A stretch of DNA of 7,159 nt. Origin: Halomonas sp. GTDB lineage: Bacteria; Pseudomonadota; Gammaproteobacteria; Pseudomonadales; Halomonadaceae. This document shows, in pieces, positions 1 to 5,975 of the stretch (its first letter is position 1; each line of letters starts with the position of its first letter). Location of the stretch: the NCBI GenBank assembly GCA_007116835.1, contig SKHS01000113.1, forward strand, positions 1-7,159. The letters run 5' to 3'. The notes below the pieces were generated by a model, which worked only from the letters and a program-made list of their open reading frames with translations, did not search any database and was not told the origin of the DNA. The position numbers and the translations under genes were made by a program.

Positions 1-26
1 AAAACACCGACGCCTAAACGTCGGTG
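1..26 (-). terminator. Rho-independent terminator downstream of aspS
   Basis: A perfect 8-bp inverted repeat (CACCGACG at 5-12, CGTCGGTG at 19-26) encloses a 6-nt loop. Read on the minus strand, the GC-rich stem is followed at once by TTTT, which runs off the window edge at position 1. It lies 72 bp after the aspS stop codon, in the right orientation to end the fmdB-aspS transcript. The full length of the T-run cannot be seen. Confidence 0.85.
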
Positions 27-35
27 ATGAGCTAC

Positions 36-74
36 TCGTTACTGACCTAATGGTTGTTGAACCATTCGTTACTG
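36..74. repeat. Short direct repeat flanking a small inverted repeat after aspS
   Basis: The 9-mer TCGTTACTG occurs at 36-44 and 66-74. Between and partly overlapping them is a 7-bp inverted repeat, AATGGTT (49-55) and AACCATT (60-66), with a 4-nt loop. It sits in the 3' untranslated part of the aspS transcript, upstream of the terminator. It could be a second, weaker 3'-end hairpin. No function is established. Confidence 0.5.
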
Positions 75-97
75 CACGACAAGGCAGCGCAGAGCGA

Positions 98-1879
98 TTA
101 TTCGCTGGCGGTCTCTGCTTTTGCTTTTTGGCGCAGGCGGATGTTCAAGTCTTTCAACTGATCTGGGCTGACTTCACCCGGTGCATCAGTCATTAAACAG
201 CCGGCGCTCTGGGTTTTCGGGAAGGCAATCACCTCACGAATTGTCTTAGCGCCGGCCATCAGCATGACTAAGCGATCCAAGCCAAACGCCAAGCCACCAT
301 GGGGAGGTGCGCCGTACTGGAGTGCATCCAGCAAGAAACCAAATTTTTCTTGCGCTTCTTCTTGGCCAATGCCCAAAATTTCAAACACTGTGCTCTGCAT
401 GGTTTGATCATGAATACGAATGGAACCACCGCCTAGCTCGGTACCGTTAAGGACCATATCGTAAGCGCGTGAAAGTGCACTTGCCGGGTCAGCTTTCAGC
501 GCTTCAGGCGAGCAAGAAGGGGCTGTGAACGGATGGTGTAGCGGGCTAAGGCGACCGTTGTCATCCGCTTCAAACATTGGGAAGTCAACCACCCATAACG
601 GCGCCCACGCTTGGGTGTAAAGCTCAAGGTCAGCACCTAACTTGACACGTAATGCACCAATGGCTTCATTGACGATGCGTGCTTTATCGGCACCAAAGAA
701 AATGATGTCGCCATCTTCAGCGCCGACCCGATCAAGCAGCTCTTCAACGACATTTTCCATGAACTTAACAATCGGTGACTGCAGACCCTCAAGACCTTTT
801 GCACGCTCATTGACTTTAATCCACGCCAAGCCTTTTGCACCGTAAATACCAACGAATTTAGTATATTCGTCGATTTCTTTACGCGACAGTTTGGCACCAC
901 CGGGAACTTTCAATGCCGCTACGCGGCCATCTTCAGCACTTGCTGGGCCTGAGAAAACCTTGAAGTCAACCTGCTGCATTAGATCGTCAACATCGGTTAA
1001 CTCTAACGGAATGCGTAGATCCGGCTTATCAGAACCAAAGCGATCCATGGCTTCTTGCCACGTCATGCGTGGAAACTCAGGCAGCTCAACGCTCATTACT
1101 TCCTGGAAGAGTTGACGAATCATGGCTTCAGTAATGCCCATGATGTCGTCTTCTTCAACAAAAGAGGCTTCGATATCAATTTGCGTGAATTCGGGCTGAC
1201 GGTCAGCGCGCAAATCTTCATCACGGAAACATTTTGCGATTTGGTAGTAGCGGTCAAAGCCGGCCACCATTAACAGCTGCTTAAACAGCTGGGGCGACTG
1301 GGGAAGAGCAAAGAAACTGCCAGCATGAGTCCGGCTAGGCACAAGGTAATCACGCGCGCCCTCTGGGGTGGCGCGCGTTAGTACCGGCGTTTCAATATCC
1401 AGGAAACCTTGGTTTTCCAGATAAGCACGGACATTATGAGAAATACGCGAGCGAAGGCGTAACTTCTCAATCATTTCAGGCCGGCGAAGGTCGATGTAGC
1501 GATGCTTTAAGCGTACTTCTTCGCCGACTTTGCCATGCTCATCTAATTGGAATGGCGGCGTAGCGGCGGTATTGAGCACCTCCACCTCTTTCGCCAACAC
1601 TTCGATCATGCCTGTTGGCATGTTGGGGTTTTGCGTTCCTTCAGGGCGCAACCGAACCCGACCGGTAATACGTAAAACGTATTCACTGCGAGCACGATCA
1701 GCAGTAGCGAACGCCTCGGCGGTATCAGGATCGACAACGAACTGGGCGATACCATCACGATCGCGCATGTCCAGGAAGATGACCCCACCGTGGTCACGGC
1801 GGCGATGAACCCAACCGCAAACAGTAACCGTTTGTTCCACCAAAGTTTCGTTAAGCTGGCCGCAATAATGGCTGCGCAT
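98..1879 (-). CDS. aspS: Aspartyl-tRNA synthetase (probably non-discriminating, aspartate--tRNA(Asp/Asn) ligase)
   Basis: Cytoplasmic class II synthetase of 593 aa that charges tRNA(Asp) with aspartate using ATP; E. coli AspRS is 590 aa. The N-terminal OB-fold anticodon domain spans about residues 1-105. The catalytic core carries QSPQLFKQ at 194-201, motif 2 starting at FRDEDLRADRQ (218-228) and motif 3 GLAFGLDR ending at Arg536. The bacterial GAD insertion lies between motifs 2 and 3, about 285-420. The reading frame stays open to 1939, but the start at 1879 matches the family N-terminus (MRSHYCGQL) and has AGGA six bases upstream (1886-1889). His30 and Gly81 match the residues I recall from the non-discriminating Pseudomonas enzyme; E. 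coli has Leu and Lys. It may therefore also make Asp-tRNA(Asn) for GatCAB. It lies 66 bp downstream of fmdB, probably in one transcript. Confidence 0.97.
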   Translation of the reverse strand: MRSHYCGQLNETLVEQTVTVCGWVHRRRDHGGVIFLDMRDRDGIAQFVVDPDTAEAFATADRARSEYVLRITGRVRLRPEGTQNPNMPTGMIEVLAKEVEVLNTAATPPFQLDEHGKVGEEVRLKHRYIDLRRPEMIEKLRLRSRISHNVRAYLENQGFLDIETPVLTRATPEGARDYLVPSRTHAGSFFALPQSPQLFKQLLMVAGFDRYYQIAKCFRDEDLRADRQPEFTQIDIEASFVEEDDIMGITEAMIRQLFQEVMSVELPEFPRMTWQEAMDRFGSDKPDLRIPLELTDVDDLMQQVDFKVFSGPASAEDGRVAALKVPGGAKLSRKEIDEYTKFVGIYGAKGLAWIKVNERAKGLEGLQSPIVKFMENVVEELLDRVGAEDGDIIFFGADKARIVNEAIGALRVKLGADLELYTQAWAPLWVVDFPMFEADDNGRLSPLHHPFTAPSCSPEALKADPASALSRAYDMVLNGTELGGGSIRIHDQTMQSTVFEILGIGQEEAQEKFGFLLDALQYGAPPHGGLAFGLDRLVMLMAGAKTIREVIAFPKTQSAGCLMTDAPGEVSPDQLKDLNIRLRQKAKAETASE

Positions 1880-1939
1880 GTCTAATCCTGTTCTGTTACG
1901 TGGCAATGAGATTGTCGTGGGCCGTTCTGACCCTGACAA

Positions 1940-1956
1940 CCGCGGCTAAGCCGCGG
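1940..1956 (-). repeat. GC-rich hairpin around the fmdB stop codon
   Basis: CCGCGG at 1940-1945 is repeated as CCGCGG at 1951-1956. With the adjoining C-G pair it forms a 7-bp stem and TTA loop when read on the minus strand, so the fmdB TAG stop sits at the tip. No T-run follows, so it is not a classic terminator. It could act as a partial terminator or processing site, or stabilise the upstream mRNA, between fmdB and aspS. Confidence 0.5.
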
Positions 1957-2227
1957 CGCCCTTTTTAGTTGATGCACTACTGGTATCACTTGTTGCACCA
2001 GCGCTGGAAGTAGATTGGCCTTCTGCCGCCAGATTTTTCTTACTTCCGGTTTTAAAATCGGTTTCATACCAACCGCCGCCAGCAAGGCGGCAACCCGCTG
2101 CTGAGACTAGGCGCTCAAGGCTTTCGCGCTGACATGCGGGACAATCTTTCAGCGGATCTGCACTGATTTTCTGCAATTTTTCCATGCGATGGCCGCAGGC
2201 CTTGCACTCGTACTCATAGATGGGCAT
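1946..2227 (-). CDS. FmdB-family zinc-ribbon protein
   Basis: A small protein of 93 aa. It starts MPIYEYECKACG, the hallmark of the FmdB putative regulatory zinc-ribbon family. Two CxxC knuckles (Cys8/Cys11 and Cys29/Cys32) should bind one zinc ion. A conserved GGGWYETDFK stretch follows near residues 48-57. The last 27 or so residues are rich in Ser, Thr, Ala and Gly and are probably disordered. I chose the start at 2227 because the family begins exactly there and AGGAG lies eight bases upstream (2236-2240); the frame stays open to 2509, but that extension shows no family similarity. The family's biochemical role is not established; the name comes from a formamidase/acetamidase regulator in methylotrophs. 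Its place just before aspS is familiar from other gammaproteobacteria and suggests a translation-linked housekeeping role, which is inference. Confidence 0.92.
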   Translation of the reverse strand: MPIYEYECKACGHRMEKLQKISADPLKDCPACQRESLERLVSAAGCRLAGGGWYETDFKTGSKKNLAAEGQSTSSAGATSDTSSASTKKGAAA

Positions 2228-2253
2228 GTTGATCACTCCTGAAAAGCTCAACG

Positions 2254-2397
2254 CCGACAGGCTAAATGTGTATAGACTGCGTTTTGGACAGACCCTGTTT
2301 CGAAAACCGGTTTCAAACAACCTGTTTCGAGAACCCAGTATTGACAGACAAATGGCAAATCTAACGGTTGCCGAGCAAAGAATATGCGGCCTGTCGG
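2254..2397 (-). repeat. Long-range complementary pair in the fmdB leader
   Basis: CCGACAGGC (2254-2262) is exactly complementary to GCCTGTCGG (2389-2397), a 9-bp match separated by 126 bases. In a minus-strand transcript from the TATAAT at 2433-2438, the two would enclose most of the leader. The inner arm would end about 13 bases before the fmdB ribosome-binding site. A further palindrome, GGAAT-CA-ATTCC (2396-2407), abuts the outer arm. An RNA structure here is possible but unproven. Confidence 0.3.
2297..2335. repeat. Three iterated GTTTC(G/A)A elements in the fmdB/hprA intergenic region
   Basis: GTTTC-starting units begin at 2297, 2310 and 2324, spaced 13 and 14 bp. The first and third belong to a 15-bp direct repeat with one mismatch (2294-2308 and 2321-2335). 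The array contains the palindromes TTTCGAAA (2298-2305) and AAACCGGTTT (2304-2313). The spacing is a little over one helical turn, which would fit a protein-binding array, but no regulator is known to me for this motif. Confidence 0.5.
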
Positions 2398-2432
2398 AAT
2401 CAATTCCAAGACTGCGGTTGATAGAGCGACAC

Positions 2433-2438
2433 ATTATA
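2433..2438 (-). promoter_or_regulatory. Candidate -10 box for fmdB-aspS
   Basis: On the minus strand this reads TATAAT, a perfect sigma-70 -10 hexamer, within GGGTATAATGTG. The best -35-like match upstream is TTGCTC with a 19-bp spacer, which is poor. If used, it would give a leader of about 200 nt before fmdB. It overlaps the 5' untranslated region of the divergent hydroxyacid dehydrogenase gene. Confidence 0.35.
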
Positions 2439-2501
2439 CCCTTTTGTGCCCCCTGCCGAGCAAGGCCAAGCGCCTCTCTGCAGCTAATGGAGAAAAGAAA
2501 A

Positions 2502-3449
2502 ATGCCCAATGCGGTAATGCTGGATGCCGAGAGCCTAGGCTCTGATATCGATCTATCCGTGATTCGTGACGCTGTCGGCCATCTTGACGTTTATCAGCAA
2601 AGCTCAGCTGAGCAGGCTAACGAGCGATTGGCAGAGGCCGATATAGCGATCGTCAACAAGGTGGTACTGAACGCTGACACACTGGCCGCACTGCCTAAAC
2701 TCAAGCTTATTTGCGTGCTGGCAACAGGTCTTAATAACATTGACCTTCACACAGCTAAAGCCCAGAACATAGTGGTCAAAAACGTCACCGCCTACGGAAC
2801 GGCGAGCGTTGCTCAGCACACGTTGATGTTAATGCTGGCGCTGGCGAATCGATTACCACGCTATCAAGCCGACATTGCTCAAGGTGAATGGCAGCGCAGC
2901 GATTTCTTTTGCTTACAAGACCACCCAACGCTACAGCTGTCGGGTAAGCATTTAGTAATGGTAGGCCAAGGGGAACTAGGAACCGAGGTGGCGCGTTTAG
3001 CTGAAGCGTTTGGGATGAACGTAACCTTTGCTGCTAGGCCTGGAAACGAAGCAGACGACAAACGACCATCTCTCGATGAGCTATTACCAACTGCTGACAT
3101 GATCAGCCTGCACTGCCCGCTTAACGAAACCACCCAGCATCTGATCAATCGCACTCGATTGGCAAATGCGAAGCCATCACTACTACTTGTTAACTGTGCC
3201 CGCGGCGGGATCATTGATGAAGACGCGGCGCTTGAGGCACTACGTGAGGGTAGCCTTGGGGGGCTAGCCGTTGATGTCCTGCCTACAGAACCGCCGAAAG
3301 AGGGACACTCCCTGTTAACGGCCTTAGCCGAGGGCGAGGCACTCAACTTAATCGTAACCCCTCACAATGCATGGATTACGCCAGAGGCTCGCCAAAATAT
3401 TGTGGCGCTCACTGCTGCCAACATTAAACAGTGGCAAGAGGAAAACTGA
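2502..3449 (+). CDS. hprA: D-2-hydroxyacid dehydrogenase, glycerate dehydrogenase/hydroxypyruvate reductase type
   Basis: Cytoplasmic oxidoreductase of 315 aa that probably interconverts hydroxypyruvate or glyoxylate with D-glycerate or glycolate. The N- and C-terminal parts form the substrate domain. The Rossmann domain holds GQGELG at 155-160. The catalytic set of this superfamily is present: Arg234 in NCARGGIID, Glu263 in DVLPTEPP and His288 in TPHNAW. The second beta strand ends Ala-Ala-Arg179-Pro-Gly without the usual Asp, which suggests NADP(H) may be accepted. The start at 2502 follows GGAG at 2489-2492 with nine bases between. The frame is open back to 2220, but those extra residues are unlike the family and overlap the fmdB start. 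It is divergent from fmdB and convergent with the acylphosphatase gene. Family assignment is firm; the exact substrate, and so the symbol, is inferred from recalled similarity to Pseudomonas homologues. Confidence 0.9.
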   Translation: MPNAVMLDAESLGSDIDLSVIRDAVGHLDVYQQSSAEQANERLAEADIAIVNKVVLNADTLAALPKLKLICVLATGLNNIDLHTAKAQNIVVKNVTAYGTASVAQHTLMLMLALANRLPRYQADIAQGEWQRSDFFCLQDHPTLQLSGKHLVMVGQGELGTEVARLAEAFGMNVTFAARPGNEADDKRPSLDELLPTADMISLHCPLNETTQHLINRTRLANAKPSLLLVNCARGGIIDEDAALEALREGSLGGLAVDVLPTEPPKEGHSLLTALAEGEALNLIVTPHNAWITPEARQNIVALTAANIKQWQEEN

Positions 3450-3468
3450 TTAAGCATCGCCTAATCAG
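3442..3468 (-). terminator. Candidate terminator for the yihY-acyP transcript
   Basis: CTGATTA (3446-3452) and TAATCAG (3462-3468) form a 7-bp stem. Read on the minus strand, the stem is followed by TTTT (AAAA at 3442-3445). The stem is AT-rich, so it is weaker than the aspS terminator. It overlaps the stop codon of the convergent hydroxyacid dehydrogenase gene. A second, overlapping repeat pairs ATTAAGCA (3449-3456) with TGCTTAAT (3473-3480); the two stems exclude each other. Confidence 0.45.
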
Positions 3469-3475
3469 TAGCTGC

Positions 3476-3751
3476 TTAATACGTGGCAAAATGATCAGGC
3501 GCGTGGTGGTCTTCTAATACGTCCATAGTGACATGGGTAACCCGCGCGCCTTCAGGCCCTTGCCATAACCACTCCGTTAGCGCAGACACCGCCGCTGATT
3601 CGCCGCAGATAACAACTTCAACACGCCCATCAGGAAGATTTTTAGCGTAACCGGTAAGGCCTCGCTGAAGCGCCTGCTCCTGGGTAGAGCGACGAAACCA
3701 GACCCCCTGCACTTTGCCTGTGACATAAGCACGTACACAGCAAGTAGACAT
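3476..3751 (-). CDS. acyP: Acylphosphatase
   Basis: Small cytoplasmic enzyme of 91 aa, the usual size for the family, that hydrolyses acyl phosphates such as carbamoyl phosphate or acetyl phosphate to a carboxylate and phosphate. The signature GKVQGVWFRRST (12-23) forms the phosphate-binding loop. Arg20 and Asn38 (in GYAKNLPDG) correspond to the catalytic Arg and Asn of the family (Arg23 and Asn41 in the human enzymes). The second half, including GRVEVVICG, fits the alpha/beta sandwich. The start at 3751 has AAGGAG five bases upstream (3757-3762). It lies 31 bp downstream of the yihY-like gene on the same strand with no terminator visible between, so the two are probably co-transcribed. Its stop is 26 bp from that of the convergent dehydrogenase gene. 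Confidence 0.95.
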   Translation of the reverse strand: MSTCCVRAYVTGKVQGVWFRRSTQEQALQRGLTGYAKNLPDGRVEVVICGESAAVSALTEWLWQGPEGARVTHVTMDVLEDHHAPDHFATY

Positions 3752-3782
3752 AAATGCTCCTTCACTGTTTCCAAAACAGATA

Positions 3783-4682
3783 TTAAACCAACTCTCGTCT
3801 TACCAGCACAGCACTATTACGAGGCACCAATGGACGCCCTCGACGCAGTAAAAGTGAACGCGTAAAGGCTGCTCCAAACAAAAGAATAAGGGACGAGTAG
3901 TAAACCCACAGTAAAATCATCACCACGGAACCCGCAGCCCCGTAAGTAGATGCTGTCGCGGTATACGCTAGATAAATCGCGATCACGCTGCGCCCGATAG
4001 TAAACAACACTGCCGTCACGACAGCACCAATGAGCACATCTTGCCAACGCAGCACGACATCCGGCAATACTTTGAAGATAGTCGCAAATAGCAACACCAC
4101 CATGGCCAACGAGATAAGCGACTCAAGGGATGTGGCCAAAAGGCTGGTGTAGGGCAGTATGTTGGCCGCCCCATGGAGCATGCCTCGTAATATGACGCCC
4201 AAGACTAACGATACCAGCAGAATAAAACCGATTGATAAAACCACCGTTAACGAAAGTAAGCGATTTTTTATGAAGATAAGTGCACTATTAGACGTTGGCT
4301 TTGCAGTGACTCCCCAGATCGTATTCAGCGAGAACTGCATTTGTGCAAAAACTGTCGTAGCACCCACCATTAATGCAGCAAAGCCCAATAGGGTTGGTAG
4401 TAGACCTGACTCCTCAATGCGCGACTGCGCGACTGCCTGTTCAATTGCATAAGCAGCTTCCGTGCCTAGGGTATCCTGAAGCTGGGCCACAATTTGTCCT
4501 TGAGCGGCATCCTCACCTAGCACCACTCCAATCACTGTCACCGCAATAATCACCGTAGGTGCTAACGAAAAAAGCGTATAAAACGCCAATGAGCCCGCAT
4601 AACTAAAGGCATTGCGTTCAAGCCAAAGTGCGGTTGCGTCCTGCACCACATTCCACCAAAAAACAATGGTACTTTTCAGCAT
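3783..4682 (-). CDS. YihY/UPF0761 family inner-membrane protein
   Basis: Integral membrane protein of 299 aa with six hydrophobic segments at about residues 29-56, 94-118, 138-166, 181-206, 214-240 and 248-276. The pattern NAFSYAGSLAFYTLFSLAP near the N terminus and YGAAGSVVMILLWVYYSS near the C terminus are hallmarks of the YihY/BrkB family. The tail is short and basic (RRGRPLVPR). Members have often been labelled ribonuclease BN, but true RNase BN is the unrelated ElaC/Rbn, so that name should not be used. The molecular function is unknown. I chose the start at 4682 because GGG (4690-4692) is seven bases upstream; an ATG six bases earlier (4688) is too close to it, and the frame is open to 4739. 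A minus-strand TATGAT (4742-4747) is a weak -10 candidate. Confidence 0.9.
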   Translation of the reverse strand: MLKSTIVFWWNVVQDATALWLERNAFSYAGSLAFYTLFSLAPTVIIAVTVIGVVLGEDAAQGQIVAQLQDTLGTEAAYAIEQAVAQSRIEESGLLPTLLGFAALMVGATTVFAQMQFSLNTIWGVTAKPTSNSALIFIKNRLLSLTVVLSIGFILLVSLVLGVILRGMLHGAANILPYTSLLATSLESLISLAMVVLLFATIFKVLPDVVLRWQDVLIGAVVTAVLFTIGRSVIAIYLAYTATASTYGAAGSVVMILLWVYYSSLILLFGAAFTRSLLLRRGRPLVPRNSAVLVRRELV

Positions 4683-4781
4683 ATGCATTCCCTTTTTATA
4701 AAATGTCCTTGATTGAGCGCCATTGCTAGTGCCTACCAAACATCATACCTAACTACAGCGATAAACGCAGGAGGCTCTGGA

Positions 4782-4810
4782 TTGCACCCCTTAACGGCTA
4801 GCTACATAAT
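4782..4810 (+). promoter_or_regulatory. Candidate sigma-70 promoter for nadM
   Basis: TTGCAC (4782-4787) and CATAAT (4805-4810) are separated by 17 bp, close to the sigma-70 consensus. Transcription would begin near 4817. This gives a short leader of about 28 nt before the ATG at 4845, with the ribosome-binding site at 4834-4838 inside it. The promoter supports the 4845 start over longer versions of the protein. Confidence 0.6.
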
Positions 4811-4844
4811 GAGCGCCCATTTCTCCAACGACCAAGGAAGCGTT

Positions 4845-5939
4845 ATGAACTCGGATGCTGTTCACTCTGCTACGGCTTACGACTTTGACTGCTTGGTGTT
4901 TATTGGTCGTTTCCAGCCCCCTCATCTTGGCCACTTGGCGATTATCCGAGAAGCACTGAAGCAGGCACGTCAAGTTATTGTGCTGGTGGGCTCTGCCTGG
5001 CAAGCCCGCTCATTACGAAATCCGTGGCATTTTAATGAACGTCAAGCCATGCTCCGCTCAGGGTTTGATGAAGAAGAGAACCAACGCCTGGAAATCACAC
5101 CACTGTTGGATGCACTTTATAACGATGATGTCTGGGTACGCGATGTGCAGCGCAAAGTACGCGACCTTGCCACGCCTGCCAATGCACGTTTGCCACGTAT
5201 AGGGTTGATTGGCGCAAGTCGGGGGCAGTCCAGCTACTATTTATCGCTCTTTCCTCAGTGGGAGTCGGTCAGCGTTCCCCTTGTTGAAGGCATCTCAGCG
5301 AGCCAAATACGTGAACGCTTGTTTCATTCGCCCGGTTCTACGGATGATTACCTGAGCACTGGGGCATACCACGATTTACCGCCGGGCGTCGTTAAAAGTG
5401 TGGGTAGCTTTTGCAAAGGCGAGGCTTACCATCAGTTGCTTGAGGAGCAACAGCTGCTGGATCAGTACAAACAGGCATGGTCACAAGCCCCCTATCCACC
5501 TATTTTTGTTACTGTAAATGCTGTTGTTGTTCAGTCGGGTCATGTACTGCTTGTGCGCCGAACCGCAGCACCGGGCAAAGGGCTTTTTGCACTACCCGGC
5601 GGGTTTATAAACCCTCATGAACGTTTACTAGATGCTTGCTTAAGAGAGCTTCGTGAGCGTTTAAGGCTGAAAGTACCTGAACCTGTTTTAAAGGGCTCGT
5701 TACGCGGCCAGCGCTTGTTTGATGAACCGCATCGAAGCTGGCGAGGCCGCACGCTGGCAGAAGCCTTTTATTTTGCGCTACGACCAGACCAGCAGTTGCC
5801 TCGCTTAAAGCCAGTAAAAGGCGGCGATCATGCGCGCTGGGTAGCGCTGGCAGATCTTGAGCCTGAAAGCTTATTTGAAGACCACTTTTTTATTATTCAA
5901 AACTTTCTGGGTCTACCTGCAGATTTAGGCCCCTGTTGA
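4845..5939 (+). CDS. nadM: Bifunctional NMN adenylyltransferase/Nudix protein (NadM-Nudix)
   Basis: Cytoplasmic fusion of 364 aa. The N-terminal half is a nucleotidyltransferase that joins NMN and ATP to make NAD: GRFQPPHLGH (21-30) is the ATP-binding GxFxPxHxGH motif, RNPWHFNERQAML lies at 58-70, SSYYLSLFPQW at 129-139, and ISASQIR (150-156) is the ISxTxIR-like motif. The C-terminal half (about 218-355) is a Nudix domain, which in characterised relatives (Synechocystis, Francisella) hydrolyses ADP-ribose. Its box runs Gly253 to Leu275, but the expected second Glu of REUxEE is Arg272 and the box Gly is Arg274, so hydrolase activity is doubtful. The stretch before SSYYL reads GASRGQ, where the Synechocystis protein, from memory, has GHRKDA. 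The start at 4845 has AAGGA six bases upstream. No nadV or nrtR partner is present in the window. Confidence 0.92.
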   Translation: MNSDAVHSATAYDFDCLVFIGRFQPPHLGHLAIIREALKQARQVIVLVGSAWQARSLRNPWHFNERQAMLRSGFDEEENQRLEITPLLDALYNDDVWVRDVQRKVRDLATPANARLPRIGLIGASRGQSSYYLSLFPQWESVSVPLVEGISASQIRERLFHSPGSTDDYLSTGAYHDLPPGVVKSVGSFCKGEAYHQLLEEQQLLDQYKQAWSQAPYPPIFVTVNAVVVQSGHVLLVRRTAAPGKGLFALPGGFINPHERLLDACLRELRERLRLKVPEPVLKGSLRGQRLFDEPHRSWRGRTLAEAFYFALRPDQQLPRLKPVKGGDHARWVALADLEPESLFEDHFFIIQNFLGLPADLGPC

Positions 5940-5975
5940 CCTGATAACGCATGCTAGGTTAGCCCACTTTGAACG

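Noticed and set aside
1880..1939. Twenty-residue extension of AspRS
   Set aside because: Bacterial AspRS begins at MRxxYCGQL, and a ribosome-binding site precedes 1879.
1880..1945. Separate aspS promoter (TTGTCA with ACAATC at 18 bp)
   Set aside because: The -10 match is poor, and the short spacing to fmdB makes co-transcription more likely.
2220..2501. N-terminal extension of the hydroxyacid dehydrogenase frame by 94 residues
   Set aside because: The extra residues do not resemble the family, they overlap the fmdB start on the other strand, and a good ribosome-binding site precedes 2502.
2228..2509. N-terminal extension of fmdB by 94 residues
   Set aside because: The family begins at MPIYEY; the extension is antisense to the same open stretch and lacks any recognised motif. 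AGGAG directly precedes 2227.
3783..4682. Ribonuclease BN annotation for the YihY-like protein
   Set aside because: This name is a known historical misassignment; the protein is a six-segment membrane protein with no nuclease motif.
5940..5975. Terminator between convergent nadM and the LysR gene
   Set aside because: GCTAGG occurs twice as a direct repeat, but I find no stable inverted repeat with a T-run in these 36 bases.
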